Notes under the pieces: generated by a model
What the model saw: only the letters and a program-made list of their open reading frames with translations
What the model was told of the DNA's origin: nothing
The model's database searches: none
Shown here: positions 1-8,073 of the stretch, in pieces
Layout of the letters: every line of letters begins with the position of its first letter
Position numbering within the stretch: position 1 is the stretch's first letter
Position numbers and translations under genes: made by a program
Assembly (NCBI GenBank): GCA_026004615.1
Contig: BPJM01000004.1
Coordinates: forward strand, 186,001-250,000
DNA length: 64,000 nt
Origin: Planctomycetota bacterium
GTDB taxonomy: Bacteria > Planctomycetota > J058 > J103
Reading direction: 5' to 3'

Positions 1-1223
1 TCGGCGCGCCCCCCGGCCTGCACGCGGCCGAGCGCGCGCTCCAGGAAGAAGTGCAGCCGCTCGGGCGGGTAGTCGAGCACGCCCGGGTAGTGCGCCGCCA
101 GCCGCTGCTCGAGGTGGTCCAGCAGCGCGGCTCCCCCGAGTGTCGCCGGCACGCTCTCCAGCACCAGCCCGCGCGCACGCTCGGGGTGCTCCGCCCGCCA
201 GCGCTCCAGCTCGGGGCCATTGCCGTCGGGGACGAACAGCACGCGCATCCCGGCGGCAATAGCCAGCTCCGCCTTGTCCGCCGCGCGTCCGACCGGCAGC
301 ACCTTCCCGTCCTGCAGCCGCCCGGTGAAGCCGACCGTGGGCGGCAGCGGGTGGCGGCAGCCGGCGGCGAGGTGGAACGCTGCCAGCACCGCCAGCGCCC
401 CCGAGCCGCCCTCCAGCGGCAGCGGGGCGGCTGGGCGCGGCACCGCCTGGGGTGCGGGTGCGCTCGCCGGCTGGGGCTGCTCCAGGGCCAGCGCGAAGTG
501 CCACGGCGCCTCGTACTCGCGGCCCTCCACCACGCGGCGCGCCTGCTCGACCGCCGCGGCGAGTTCGCCCAGCGCCGCCAGCCGCACCGGCTCCGGGCGC
601 GCCAGCTGCTCCAGGTGCGCGCGCACCAGCAGGCCCGGCAGCAACACGGCGCGCTCGGACGCCGGCAGGGGTGGGTCCCAACAGGCGATCAGGCGCGCGG
701 CATACCCCGCGCCCTCGGCCGGCCAGCGCAGGCGCGCGTGCACCGCCTCCGCCGCCGGGCCGAGCACCCTGAGCCGGGCGGCCAGCTGCTGCAGCGCCTG
801 CAGGTAGTGCGCATGGCGGTGCTGCTCGCACGGCCCCGCGTCGGCCGCCGCCGCTCGGCCGCGCTGGGCGGCTGCCCAGGCCCGCAGCGCGGCGAGTTCG
901 TCCTGCAGCGCCGCGCGCCCCACGCCGGCTGCCCCCAGCAGCCGCTCCAGCCCCTGCACCAGCTCGGGCCGCGCCGGCTCGCGCCGGCTCTCGAGCAGCG
1001 CGCGCGCCAGGCACAGCCGCGCCAGCCGGAGCGCCGCCTGGGGCGCGAGCGCCGCCGTCGGCTCGATCGCCAGCAGTGCCTCCAGCCGCAGCGCGCGCCC
1101 GGCGAGCGCCTCGCAGCGCCGCCAGGCGTACTGCGCCGGGCCGCCCGGCACCCCGCGACCGCCGAGCGCGGCCCTGAGCGCCGCCCAGCTCGCCGCGTCG
1201 GGCAGCGATTCCGCCAGCAGCAT
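1..1223 (-). CDS. Lon-like (S16 fold) Ser-Lys protease-domain protein without AAA+ module, 3'-truncated by window
   Basis: At least 407 codons, running off the left edge. Residues 1 to about 230 look mainly helical and match no domain I recognise. From about residue 265 the protein follows the Lon protease P-domain: EGGSGALAVL, a hydrophobic helix, FTGRLQDGKVLPVG, then DKAELAIAAGMR and VLFVPDGN. Ser274 in the GGSG turn aligns with the Lon nucleophile and Lys317 with the Lon general base; their 43-residue spacing equals that of E. coli Lon (Ser679/Lys722). No Walker motifs are seen, so this is not a full Lon. The start is ATG at 1223 with weak upstream GGGG. It lies downstream of, and co-directional with, two TPR lipoprotein genes. 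Protease activity is inference; the fold call is fairly secure. Confidence 0.6.
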   Translation of the reverse strand, partial: MLLAESLPDAASWAALRAALGGRGVPGGPAQYAWRRCEALAGRALRLEALLAIEPTAALAPQAALRLARLCLARALLESRREPARPELVQGLERLLGAAGVGRAALQDELAALRAWAAAQRGRAAAADAGPCEQHRHAHYLQALQQLAARLRVLGPAAEAVHARLRWPAEGAGYAARLIACWDPPLPASERAVLLPGLLVRAHLEQLARPEPVRLAALGELAAAVEQARRVVEGREYEAPWHFALALEQPQPASAPAPQAVPRPAAPLPLEGGSGALAVLAAFHLAAGCRHPLPPTVGFTGRLQDGKVLPVGRAADKAELAIAAGMRVLFVPDGNGPELERWRAEHPERARGLVLESVPATLGGAALLDHLEQRLAAHYPGVLDYPPERLHFFLERALGRVQAGGRA

Positions 1224-1358
1224 CGGACACCCCGCATCCGGCGGCGGCGGTGCCGCCCGGCGGCCCGCCGCACCAGCGCCAGCCCCGGCGGCTGCGGTGG
1301 GCCGGCCGCTGCAGCGCCAGCGCGTGCCGAGCCGCGCTACTCGCCGGGGGGCGCCGGG

Positions 1359-2279
1359 CTAGCGCTGCCGCGGCGGGTCGGTCAGGCTCGGCTTGGGGGC
1401 GCGCAGCCGCTGCTCCACGAGCGCCAGCCGCTGGCGGGCCTGGGCGTTGCTGCCGTCGAGCGCGAGCGCCCGCCGGTAGCAGTCGCGCGCCGCCTCCAGC
1501 CGCTGCATGTTCTCGTAGGCGATGCCCAGCGCCAGCAGCACCGGCACGCTCCTGGGATCGAGCTCGAGTGCGCGCTCCAGCTCCGCCGCCCCGCGCTCCC
1601 ACCGCTTCTGATCCAGGTAGTTGAAGCCCAGGTTGGCGCGCGCCAGAAACGAGCGCGGATCGATCGTGAGCGCGGTGCGGTAGTGGCGCTCGGCGATCTC
1701 GTAGAAGCCGTTCTGCTGTTCCAGCAGCCCGAGGTTGATGTAGGCGTCGTGGTACTGGGGGTCCTTCTGGATGGCGAGCCGGTACTGCTCGTGCGCCAGG
1801 TCGTTCCGCCCCTGCGCCACGTAGGCGACCCCCTTCCAGAAGTGCGGTGCCGCATAGCGCGGGTTCTGCTCGATCGCGCGATCGAGCGCCGCGTGCGCGT
1901 CATCGAGCAGGTTCTTGCCGATCAGGATGCGCCCGATCTGCAGCGCCGCCTCGCCCGTCTCCGGCCACAGCCGTTCGGCGCGCTCGAACGCATCGAGCGC
2001 GCGCTCGTGCCAGCCCCGGCCGGCGTACGCACGCCCCAGCGCCATGAGCACGGTGTAGCTGTGCGGGGCGATCTGCTCGGCGAGCTCTAGCTGCTCGACC
2101 GCCTCCGCCCACTGGCCGCGCTCCATGTAGCGCTCGCCGAGCTTGACGTGGTGCATGGCGACCGGAGGCGGCGGATCCTGGCGCTCCGGCGTGCTGCTGC
2201 AGCTTACGGCCGCCCCGAGCAGCACCAGGCCCCAGAACGCCAGCACAGCGCGCGCTCGCCCGGCCGCCCGGTCCCTCAT
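1359..2279 (-). CDS. TPR-repeat lipoprotein
   Basis: 306 aa. The N-terminus carries a short basic region, a hydrophobic core and a lipobox-like end (AAVSC, Cys27), so it is probably a lipid-anchored protein. The rest is a run of tetratricopeptide repeats with the usual 34-residue rhythm (AAPHFWKGVAYVAQGR, AYINLGLLEQQNGF, ARANLGFNYLDQKR). Such proteins serve as assembly scaffolds; the partner is not known. Its ATG overlaps the stop of the upstream TPR gene as ATGA, implying translational coupling. It is PilF/PilW-like in architecture, but that is only an architectural resemblance. Confidence 0.75.
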   Translation of the reverse strand: MRDRAAGRARAVLAFWGLVLLGAAVSCSSTPERQDPPPPVAMHHVKLGERYMERGQWAEAVEQLELAEQIAPHSYTVLMALGRAYAGRGWHERALDAFERAERLWPETGEAALQIGRILIGKNLLDDAHAALDRAIEQNPRYAAPHFWKGVAYVAQGRNDLAHEQYRLAIQKDPQYHDAYINLGLLEQQNGFYEIAERHYRTALTIDPRSFLARANLGFNYLDQKRWERGAAELERALELDPRSVPVLLALGIAYENMQRLEAARDCYRRALALDGSNAQARQRLALVEQRLRAPKPSLTDPPRQR

Positions 2280-4717
2280 GACCCCATGAGCCTCCGCAGC
2301 ACCTCGCGGAGGGCCTCCTTCTTGTCCGGCCGCGGATCGAGCTGCAGCGCCTTCTTGAGCAGCTCGATCGCCTCCTGGCGGCTGACCGGCTGCTCCAGTC
2401 CCTCGCGGTACAGATCGGCCAGGTTCTCCATCGCGAAGTAGTTGTCCGGGTTCAGCTCCAGCACGCGCCGGTAGGCGTGCGCCGCCTGCTGCAGCTCGCC
2501 GCGCCGCTGGTAGAACAGCCCCAGTTCGAACCAGGCGCGCAGGTTCTGGCCGCCCTCCAGCTCGGTGGCGCGCCGCAGGGTGGCCAGCGCCTCGGTCGGC
2601 TTGCCGAGCTGCTCCTGCGCGTAGCCCAGCATGACCAGGGGGGCGGCCCGTTCCGGAGCCAGCAGCGCGGCGCGGCGCGCCAGCGCCTCGGCGCTGCGCG
2701 CATCCTGGCGCGCCAGGTACAGCTCCGCGGCGGTGGCGTAGGCCTGGGCCGCCAGCTCCTTGTCGCCGCGCGCCTGGCGCGCCTCCGCGAAGCCCTCCCA
2801 CGGCTCGGGAGCGGAGGGATCGAGCTGGTGCGCGGCCTCGAAGGCCTTCTCCGCCTCGGCATGCTCGCCGCGCGCCAGGTGCAGCCGCCCCAGCTCGACG
2901 TAGGCCGCGGGGGACTCGCCCTGCGCGGTGATCGCCAGGTGCAGGTGATCCTCCGCCTTGGTGTGGTTGCCCTCCCGCCGGTAGATGCGCGCCAGCAGCA
3001 GGTGGGCGGCGGCGTGCTTCGGATCGGTGACGACGGCCTTTTCCAGCAGCTTCTTGGCGACATCGGGCCGGCGCGCCTGCTCCGCCACCACGCCCTGCCA
3101 GTACATGGCGTCGGCGTACTGGGGCGCCAGCTCCTCGGCCTTCTCGAAGGCGGCCTTCGCCTCCGCCAGCCGGTCCTCGCGCAGCCACACCCGGCCCCGC
3201 ACCAGGTGGGCGAGCGGCAGGTCGGGATCGCGCGCGAGCGCGTCCTCCGCCTTGCGGCGCGCCAGCGCCAGGTCGTTGCGCTCCAGCGCCACGATCGCCA
3301 GGCGCGCGTGCGCGACCGCGAACGCATCGTCGAGCGCGATCGCCTGGCGGAAGTAGCTCTCGGCGCCCTCGAGGTTGTGCTGCTGCACGAGCTGCCAGCC
3401 CAGCTCGTTCAGCTCGTTGGCGCGCCGGATGTGCGGCAGGCGCAGCAGCTCCTCGAGGTTCTTCTGCACCTGCTCCTTCTGCGCCTCGCTGCCGGGCAGC
3501 TCCAGCGCCGCGCGCCATTCGCGCTCCGCCTTGCGGTACTCCTTGAGCTTGAAGTAACAGACCCCCAGGTTGTTGCGGTATTTCAGCTCGCGCGGCCGCT
3601 CCAGCGCCAGCTTGCGCAGGTGTGCCGCCGCCCGGGCGAAGTCCCCCTTGAACATGTGGATGACGGCGGCCAGGTAGCGCACGTCGTGGTTGCGCGGATC
3701 CTTGGTATACGCGCGGCGGGCCCACTTCTCGGCGTTGGCGAGGTCCTTCTTGTCCAGGTAGACCCGCGCCTGCAGGATGTCGGCGTCGATCAGCTCCGGG
3801 TCGATGCGGCGCGCCGATTCCAGGTCGTCCAGCGCCCGGTCCAGATCGCGGTCCTTGGGCTTGTCGAGCTCGGCGTGGGCCCGCTTGACGAACTCCGCCG
3901 CGATCCGGTCCGGGGCCTTCTGGTACGCCCAGGCGAGCAGCTTCTTCGCCGCCTCGAAATGGGGATCGGCCTCGAGCGCCCGCCGCAGGTGATCGATCCC
4001 CTCGACCCAGCGCTCCTTCTTCAGCTCCAGGCGGCCGATCCCGTAGCGCGCGAGCGGATCGGCCTCGTCCAGATCCAGCGCGAGCTGGAAGTGCTGCTCG
4101 GCGTCCTTGTCGTAGCCGTTCTGCAGATAGATCATGCCGGCTTGCACGTTGGCCTTGAGGTGCTTGGGGTTGACGCGCGCGGCGGCCAGGTACCACTTGA
4201 GCGCCTCGGCCTGCTTGCCCTGCGCCCGGTTCATCTCGCCCAGGTTGAACAGCGGCTCGTCGTAGGTGGGACAGGTGTCGATCGCGAGCTTGAACTGCTC
4301 CTCGGCCCGGGCGAAATCCCGCATCCCCTGCCAGTAGACCAGGCCGAGGAAGTTGTACGAGTCGCAGTAGTCGGGGCAGTTCTCGATCGCCAGGCGGAGG
4401 TGGATGATGGCGTTGTCGTACTGGCCCTTGAGGTGGTAGGCGTAGCCCAGGTTGGCCAGCGCCTTGATGTAGGCCGGCTCCAGCTTGAGGGCGAGTTCGA
4501 GGTTCTTGATCGCCTCGTCCAGCTGGCCCTGCTGGAGCGCGCGCACCCCGCGATCGTTGTAGGCGGCGACCGGCGGCGGCGGCTCCAGCACCCCGACGCA
4601 CGGCGCCCCGCAGCCGCCGGCCAGAGCACCCAGCCCCAGCGCCAGTAGGCAGGCCAGCGCCCGAGGTGCCCGCGGCCCCGGGCGGCGCAAGACGGCTGCG
4701 AGCTCTGCGGCGCACAT
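2276..4717 (-). CDS. Large TPR-repeat lipoprotein
   Basis: 813 aa. The ATG at 4717 is chosen because it is preceded by GGAAGG and starts a lipoprotein signal (hydrophobic run ending GALAGGC, Cys36). An extended in-frame start further upstream would lose this signal. The rest is almost wholly TPR: well over a dozen repeats, with characteristic A/G/Y positions (ALANLGYAYHLKGQYDNA, YRNNLGVCYFKLKEYRKA, AWFELGLFYQRRGELQQA). It probably acts as a protein-interaction scaffold at the cell envelope. It diverges from sctV with a 208-bp shared upstream region and couples to the following TPR gene by ATGA overlap. A role with the secretion system next door is possible from position only. Confidence 0.75.
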   Translation of the reverse strand: MCAAELAAVLRRPGPRAPRALACLLALGLGALAGGCGAPCVGVLEPPPPVAAYNDRGVRALQQGQLDEAIKNLELALKLEPAYIKALANLGYAYHLKGQYDNAIIHLRLAIENCPDYCDSYNFLGLVYWQGMRDFARAEEQFKLAIDTCPTYDEPLFNLGEMNRAQGKQAEALKWYLAAARVNPKHLKANVQAGMIYLQNGYDKDAEQHFQLALDLDEADPLARYGIGRLELKKERWVEGIDHLRRALEADPHFEAAKKLLAWAYQKAPDRIAAEFVKRAHAELDKPKDRDLDRALDDLESARRIDPELIDADILQARVYLDKKDLANAEKWARRAYTKDPRNHDVRYLAAVIHMFKGDFARAAAHLRKLALERPRELKYRNNLGVCYFKLKEYRKAEREWRAALELPGSEAQKEQVQKNLEELLRLPHIRRANELNELGWQLVQQHNLEGAESYFRQAIALDDAFAVAHARLAIVALERNDLALARRKAEDALARDPDLPLAHLVRGRVWLREDRLAEAKAAFEKAEELAPQYADAMYWQGVVAEQARRPDVAKKLLEKAVVTDPKHAAAHLLLARIYRREGNHTKAEDHLHLAITAQGESPAAYVELGRLHLARGEHAEAEKAFEAAHQLDPSAPEPWEGFAEARQARGDKELAAQAYATAAELYLARQDARSAEALARRAALLAPERAAPLVMLGYAQEQLGKPTEALATLRRATELEGGQNLRAWFELGLFYQRRGELQQAAHAYRRVLELNPDNYFAMENLADLYREGLEQPVSRQEAIELLKKALQLDPRPDKKEALREVLRRLMGS

Positions 4718-4727
4718 GACAGCCTTC

Positions 4728-4756
4728 CGGATAGCAGAAGCCTGCGGCCGGGTCAA
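4728..4756 (-). promoter_or_regulatory. Putative promoter for the leftward TPR genes
   Basis: Read on the minus strand: TTGACC, 17 bases, TATCCG. The -10 is poor (3 of 6), but the -35 and spacing are good. The -10 ends 10 bases before the ATG at 4717 and overlaps the GGAAGG that could be a ribosome binding site, so either the transcript is nearly leaderless or the true start site lies elsewhere. Confidence 0.35.
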
Positions 4757-4830
4757 CGGCGCCCGGCCCGGCCCCGGCGCCCGGCCTGGCACATGGCGCG
4801 CCTGGTCGCTACACCGCGCGCCCTCCGCGC

Positions 4831-4860
4831 TTGCGAGCCGGCGCGCACCGGCCGTATACT
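4831..4860 (+). promoter_or_regulatory. Putative sigma-70-type promoter for sctV
   Basis: TTGCGA, 18 bases, TATACT (5 of 6 in the -10). Predicted transcription start is near 4867, giving a leader of about 60 bases before the sctV ATG. It is back to back with the putative promoter of the leftward TPR genes. Confidence 0.5.
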
Positions 4861-4925
4861 CCGGATTGCCCGCGCACCGGGGGCAGGGCCGCGAGGAGCG
4901 GTGCGCGGCGGCGAGTGGGAGTGCC

Positions 4926-7064
4926 ATGGCCGGGGGCAACAACGCGGGCGGCGGCCTGTTCCATCGCGTGGATGTCCAGGCGCTGCTCGGCCGCTACAGC
5001 GATATCCTGCTCGCCGGCATCGTGGTCGCGATCATCGGCATCATGCTCGTCCCCTTGCCGACGGGCATGCTCGATATCCTGCTCACCTCCAGCATCACGC
5101 TCAGCATGGTGGTGCTGCTGGTGGCGCTGTATCTGCCCGAGCCCGTCGCGCTCTCCTCGTTCCCGACGCTGCTGCTGGTGCTCACCCTGTTCCGGCTGTC
5201 GCTGTCGATCGCCAGCACCCGGCTGATCCTCGCCGACGCCTACGCGGGGGAGGTGATCAACGCGTTCGGCACCTTCGTCACCAAGGGCAACCTGGTCGTC
5301 GGGTTCGTGGTGTTCGCGATCATCACCGTCGTGCAGTTCCTGGTGATCGCCAAGGGTGCCGAGCGCATCTCGGAAGTGGCGGCGCGCTTCACCCTCGATG
5401 CGATGCCGGGCAAGCAGATGTCGATCGATGCCGATCTGCGCGCGGGCGCCTTCGACATCGAGACCGCCCGCCAGAAACGGCGGGCGCTGCAGAAGGAATC
5501 CCAGTTCTACGGCTCGATGGACGGCGCCATGAAGTTCGTCAAGGGCGACGCCATCGCCGGGATCATCATCATCTTCATCAACATCATCGGCGGCCTGATC
5601 ATCGGCGTCACCATGAAGGGCATGGACGTCGCCAAGGCGGCCCAGGTCTACACCGTGTTGACGATCGGCGACGGACTGGTGGCGCAGATCGCGGCGCTGC
5701 TGGTCGCCACGAGCGCCGGCATGGTCACCACCCGCGTGGCGGCCGAGGAGGAGGCGGACGTCAACCTCGGCCGCGAGATCAGCTTCCAGCTGACCAACTA
5801 CCCCAAGGCGCTGGGGATCGCCGCCGCCTTCCTGGCGATCATGGGGATCGGCACGCCGCTGCCGACGGTGCCCTTCCTGATCATCGCGGCGCTGGTGGGG
5901 CTCATGGGCTACGGGCTCATGAAGGGGCGGGAGCGGGTGCGGCTGCCGGCGCTGGAGGGGGAAGCCGCCGAGCCGAGCGCGGGCGAGGAGGTGCAGCCGA
6001 CCGCGAGCCCCGTGCCGGTGATGCTCGAGGTCTCGCCCGACCTCACCCCCCTGATCGACATCAACACGCCCGCTGGCCGCGAGTTCATGCAGACGCTCCA
6101 GCAGATGCGCAACGAGCTGTACCGCGAACTCGGGGTCAGGTTCCCCGGGGTGCGGGTGCGCGGCAACCAGCCGCTGGGCGAGGGCGGCTGGTGCGTGCGG
6201 ATCTTCGAGGTCCCGCTGTTCCGGGGCGTGCTGCCGCCCGGCTACGGCTTCTGCCGCGAGCCGGCCTCGCGGTTCAGCGTGCTCGGGATCGACATCCGGC
6301 CGGTCACCGACCCGATCAGCGGGCGCGAGGCGTGCTTCGTGCCGCTGTCGCACACGGCCAAGGTGCAGGAGCTGGGCGGGCAGCTGCTCGAGCCCGCGCA
6401 CTATCTGTTGACCGAGCTGGGGGTCGCGCTCAAGCGCCACGCCCACGACTTCCTGGGCATCCAGGAGGTACAGGCGCTGCTGGATGACGTGGGGCGGGGG
6501 ATCCCGGCCCTGCTCAAGGAGGTCGTCCCCAAGCTGGTGCCGATGACCTCGCTGACCGAGGTGCTGCAGCGCCTGGTGCAGGAGGAGATCTCCATCCGGG
6601 ACCTGCGCGCGATCCTGCAGTCGCTGGCGCGCTGGGGCCAGGTGGAGAAGGATCCGGCGACCCTGGCCGAGTACGTGCGCTCCGATCTCAAGCAGCAGAT
6701 CTCGTTCAAGTTCTCCGGTGGCACGCGCGAACTGAGCGTCTACCTGCTCGACCCGCAGATCGAGAGCGCCATCCGGGGCGCCATCCAGCGCACCGCGCAG
6801 GGCAGCTACCTGGCGCTCGACCCGGAGATGGCGCGGCGGATCCTCGCCGCCGCGCGCAAGTCCTTGGCCAACCTGCCCAGTACGGCCTCGCGGCCGATCC
6901 TGTTGACAGCGGTCGATGTCCGTCGGTATCTTAAGAAGCTGCTTGAGTTGGATCTGCCGCAGGTGGTGGTGCTCTCCTACCAGGAGATCTCGCCGCTCCT
7001 GACGGTGCAGCCGATCGGCCGCATCTCGCTGGCCGCGGCACAGCGCTCCGGCGCGTACGCGTAG
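4926..7064 (+). CDS. sctV: Type III secretion export-gate protein SctV (FHIPEP family)
   Basis: 712 aa, normal family length. The inner-membrane export gate of type III secretion: an N-terminal half with about eight membrane helices and a C-terminal cytosolic domain that receives substrate-chaperone complexes. The signature around residues 153-171 (RFTLDAMPGKQMSIDADL) is intact, followed by ESQFYGSMDGAMKFVKGDAIAG. Wording such as VVQFLVIAKGAER and ESQFYG fits the non-flagellar SctV branch better than FlhA, and a SycD-like chaperone lies two genes on. The C-terminus keeps the VVLSYQEI and TVQPIGRI motifs. ATG at 4926 was chosen over upstream in-frame codons, which would add a Pro/Arg-rich leader. 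Other Sct genes are not in the window. Confidence 0.85.
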   Translation: MAGGNNAGGGLFHRVDVQALLGRYSDILLAGIVVAIIGIMLVPLPTGMLDILLTSSITLSMVVLLVALYLPEPVALSSFPTLLLVLTLFRLSLSIASTRLILADAYAGEVINAFGTFVTKGNLVVGFVVFAIITVVQFLVIAKGAERISEVAARFTLDAMPGKQMSIDADLRAGAFDIETARQKRRALQKESQFYGSMDGAMKFVKGDAIAGIIIIFINIIGGLIIGVTMKGMDVAKAAQVYTVLTIGDGLVAQIAALLVATSAGMVTTRVAAEEEADVNLGREISFQLTNYPKALGIAAAFLAIMGIGTPLPTVPFLIIAALVGLMGYGLMKGRERVRLPALEGEAAEPSAGEEVQPTASPVPVMLEVSPDLTPLIDINTPAGREFMQTLQQMRNELYRELGVRFPGVRVRGNQPLGEGGWCVRIFEVPLFRGVLPPGYGFCREPASRFSVLGIDIRPVTDPISGREACFVPLSHTAKVQELGGQLLEPAHYLLTELGVALKRHAHDFLGIQEVQALLDDVGRGIPALLKEVVPKLVPMTSLTEVLQRLVQEEISIRDLRAILQSLARWGQVEKDPATLAEYVRSDLKQQISFKFSGGTRELSVYLLDPQIESAIRGAIQRTAQGSYLALDPEMARRILAAARKSLANLPSTASRPILLTAVDVRRYLKKLLELDLPQVVVLSYQEISPLLTVQPIGRISLAAAQRSGAYA

Positions 7065-7142
7065 GAGCAGGGACGAAGGCAAGGTCGCGGCAGCGTCGCC
7101 CAGGGGCGAGCGGCTGCTCGGAGATCGGTGGAGGATCCCGCA

Positions 7143-7865
7143 ATGGGTCTGTTCGGACTTCCCTCGCTCGGCGACATCGCCGAGAGCATCGTCGACAACC
7201 TGACCGGCATCGAGCTGCTGGGCGACATCGCGGGCGCGGTCACCAACGTCGTTACGATGAATCCGCTCGGGCTGGTCGAGGACGTGATCGATATCGGCCA
7301 GAACGTCGTGAGCGCCGGAGCGGCGCTGGGCCGCGGCCTGGTGCAGACCGCCAGCAACACGCTCAGCTCGTTCCTGCACGGCCCGGGTGCCAGCAAGCCA
7401 CCGTCCATGTGCCATCCTCCGGTCGGCCCTGGCTCGGGCTACTGCCCCGGCGGACAGTGGCCGCCCATCCCGCCCGGCATGAACATCAACGATCCGTACG
7501 TGCAGGGCTACCTGTCGGGCTACCAGGACGGCGCGGGCAGCTTCGGGCTGGAGAGCCCGTTCGGCGGCTTCAACTTCAGCGGTATGTCGCTGGAGGAGAA
7601 GATCGCCTACCTGCTGGCCAAGCTCATGGAGCGCGCCGAGCGCAAGCTGGAGGAGAAGACCGAGCAACTGGCGCAGGCGGCCGAGGGCAAGGGCGGCGGG
7701 GTGCTGGACAACCTGCTCGGCAACAAGCCCGTCAGCGAGAACGTCGCGCTGCAGGAGCTGCAGCAGGCCCAGAACAAGGTCAACCAGCTGAACACGATCT
7801 GGACCAACATCACGCAGGCGCAGCACCAGGCCCACATGGCCGTGGCGCAGAACCTGCGCGGCTAG
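7143..7865 (+). CDS. Unknown protein, candidate type III secretion substrate or translocator
   Basis: 240 aa, family not recognised. ATG at 7143 has GGAGG at 7130-7134; a GTG 15 bases earlier would lie in front of that ribosome site. Three zones: residues 1-80 amphipathic to hydrophobic (LLGDIAGAVTNVV, VVSAGAALGRGLV); about 85-115 rich in Pro/Gly with two Cys; about 145-240 a helical, coiled-coil-like tail (MERAERKLEEKTEQLAQ, LQELQQAQNKVNQLN). No Sec signal peptide is seen. It sits between sctV and a class II chaperone gene, a position where hydrophobic translocators or needle parts are commonly encoded. Function is inferred from context alone; it could also be a structural component. Confidence 0.5.
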   Translation: MGLFGLPSLGDIAESIVDNLTGIELLGDIAGAVTNVVTMNPLGLVEDVIDIGQNVVSAGAALGRGLVQTASNTLSSFLHGPGASKPPSMCHPPVGPGSGYCPGGQWPPIPPGMNINDPYVQGYLSGYQDGAGSFGLESPFGGFNFSGMSLEEKIAYLLAKLMERAERKLEEKTEQLAQAAEGKGGGVLDNLLGNKPVSENVALQELQQAQNKVNQLNTIWTNITQAQHQAHMAVAQNLRG

Positions 7866-7944
7866 AGCCAGCGCGGCCCGGCTGGCCGGCTGCGCCCCGG
7901 CGTGGCCGGTCAGCCGTACGCCATGGCGGCGGCGACATGGCGGC

Positions 7945-7973
7945 TTGACAGCAGCGCCGCCGCCCGTTCGAAT
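7945..7973 (+). promoter_or_regulatory. Possible promoter upstream of the chaperone gene
   Basis: Perfect TTGACA, 17 bases, TCGAAT (4 of 6). It lies directly against a 16-bp perfect hairpin, so a transcript from here would begin inside the hairpin. It may give the chaperone gene its own transcript; otherwise it is chance. Confidence 0.35.
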
Positions 7974-8017
7974 AGCACCCGCCGGCGAGCCTCCAGCAGG
8001 CCTCGCCGGCGGGTGCT
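7974..8017. terminator. Perfect 16-bp inverted repeat, terminator or regulatory hairpin
   Basis: Arms 7974-7989 and 8002-8017 are exact reverse complements (starting AGCACCCGCC), with a 12-base loop. No T-run follows. It separates the candidate secreted protein from the chaperone gene. It could attenuate transcription to set the dose of substrate versus chaperone, protect an mRNA end, or bind a protein. Confidence 0.5.
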
Positions 8018-8073
8018 TGCACTTCGGACGGTGGCGCGCGGGGCGGGCCGCCGCAGAGGGGAGAGGGGAGAGC

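Noticed and set aside
51..2090. Long rightward open frame of 679 codons
   Set aside because: It is antisense to the Lon-like and TPR genes in the matching codon phase and is full of His/Gln/Arg, the usual shadow in high-GC DNA.
4926..7064. Reading the FHIPEP gene as flagellar FlhA
   Set aside because: The VVQFLVIAKGAER/ESQFYG wording and the neighbouring SycD-like chaperone favour SctV, and there is no flagellar gene in the window. A tree would settle it.
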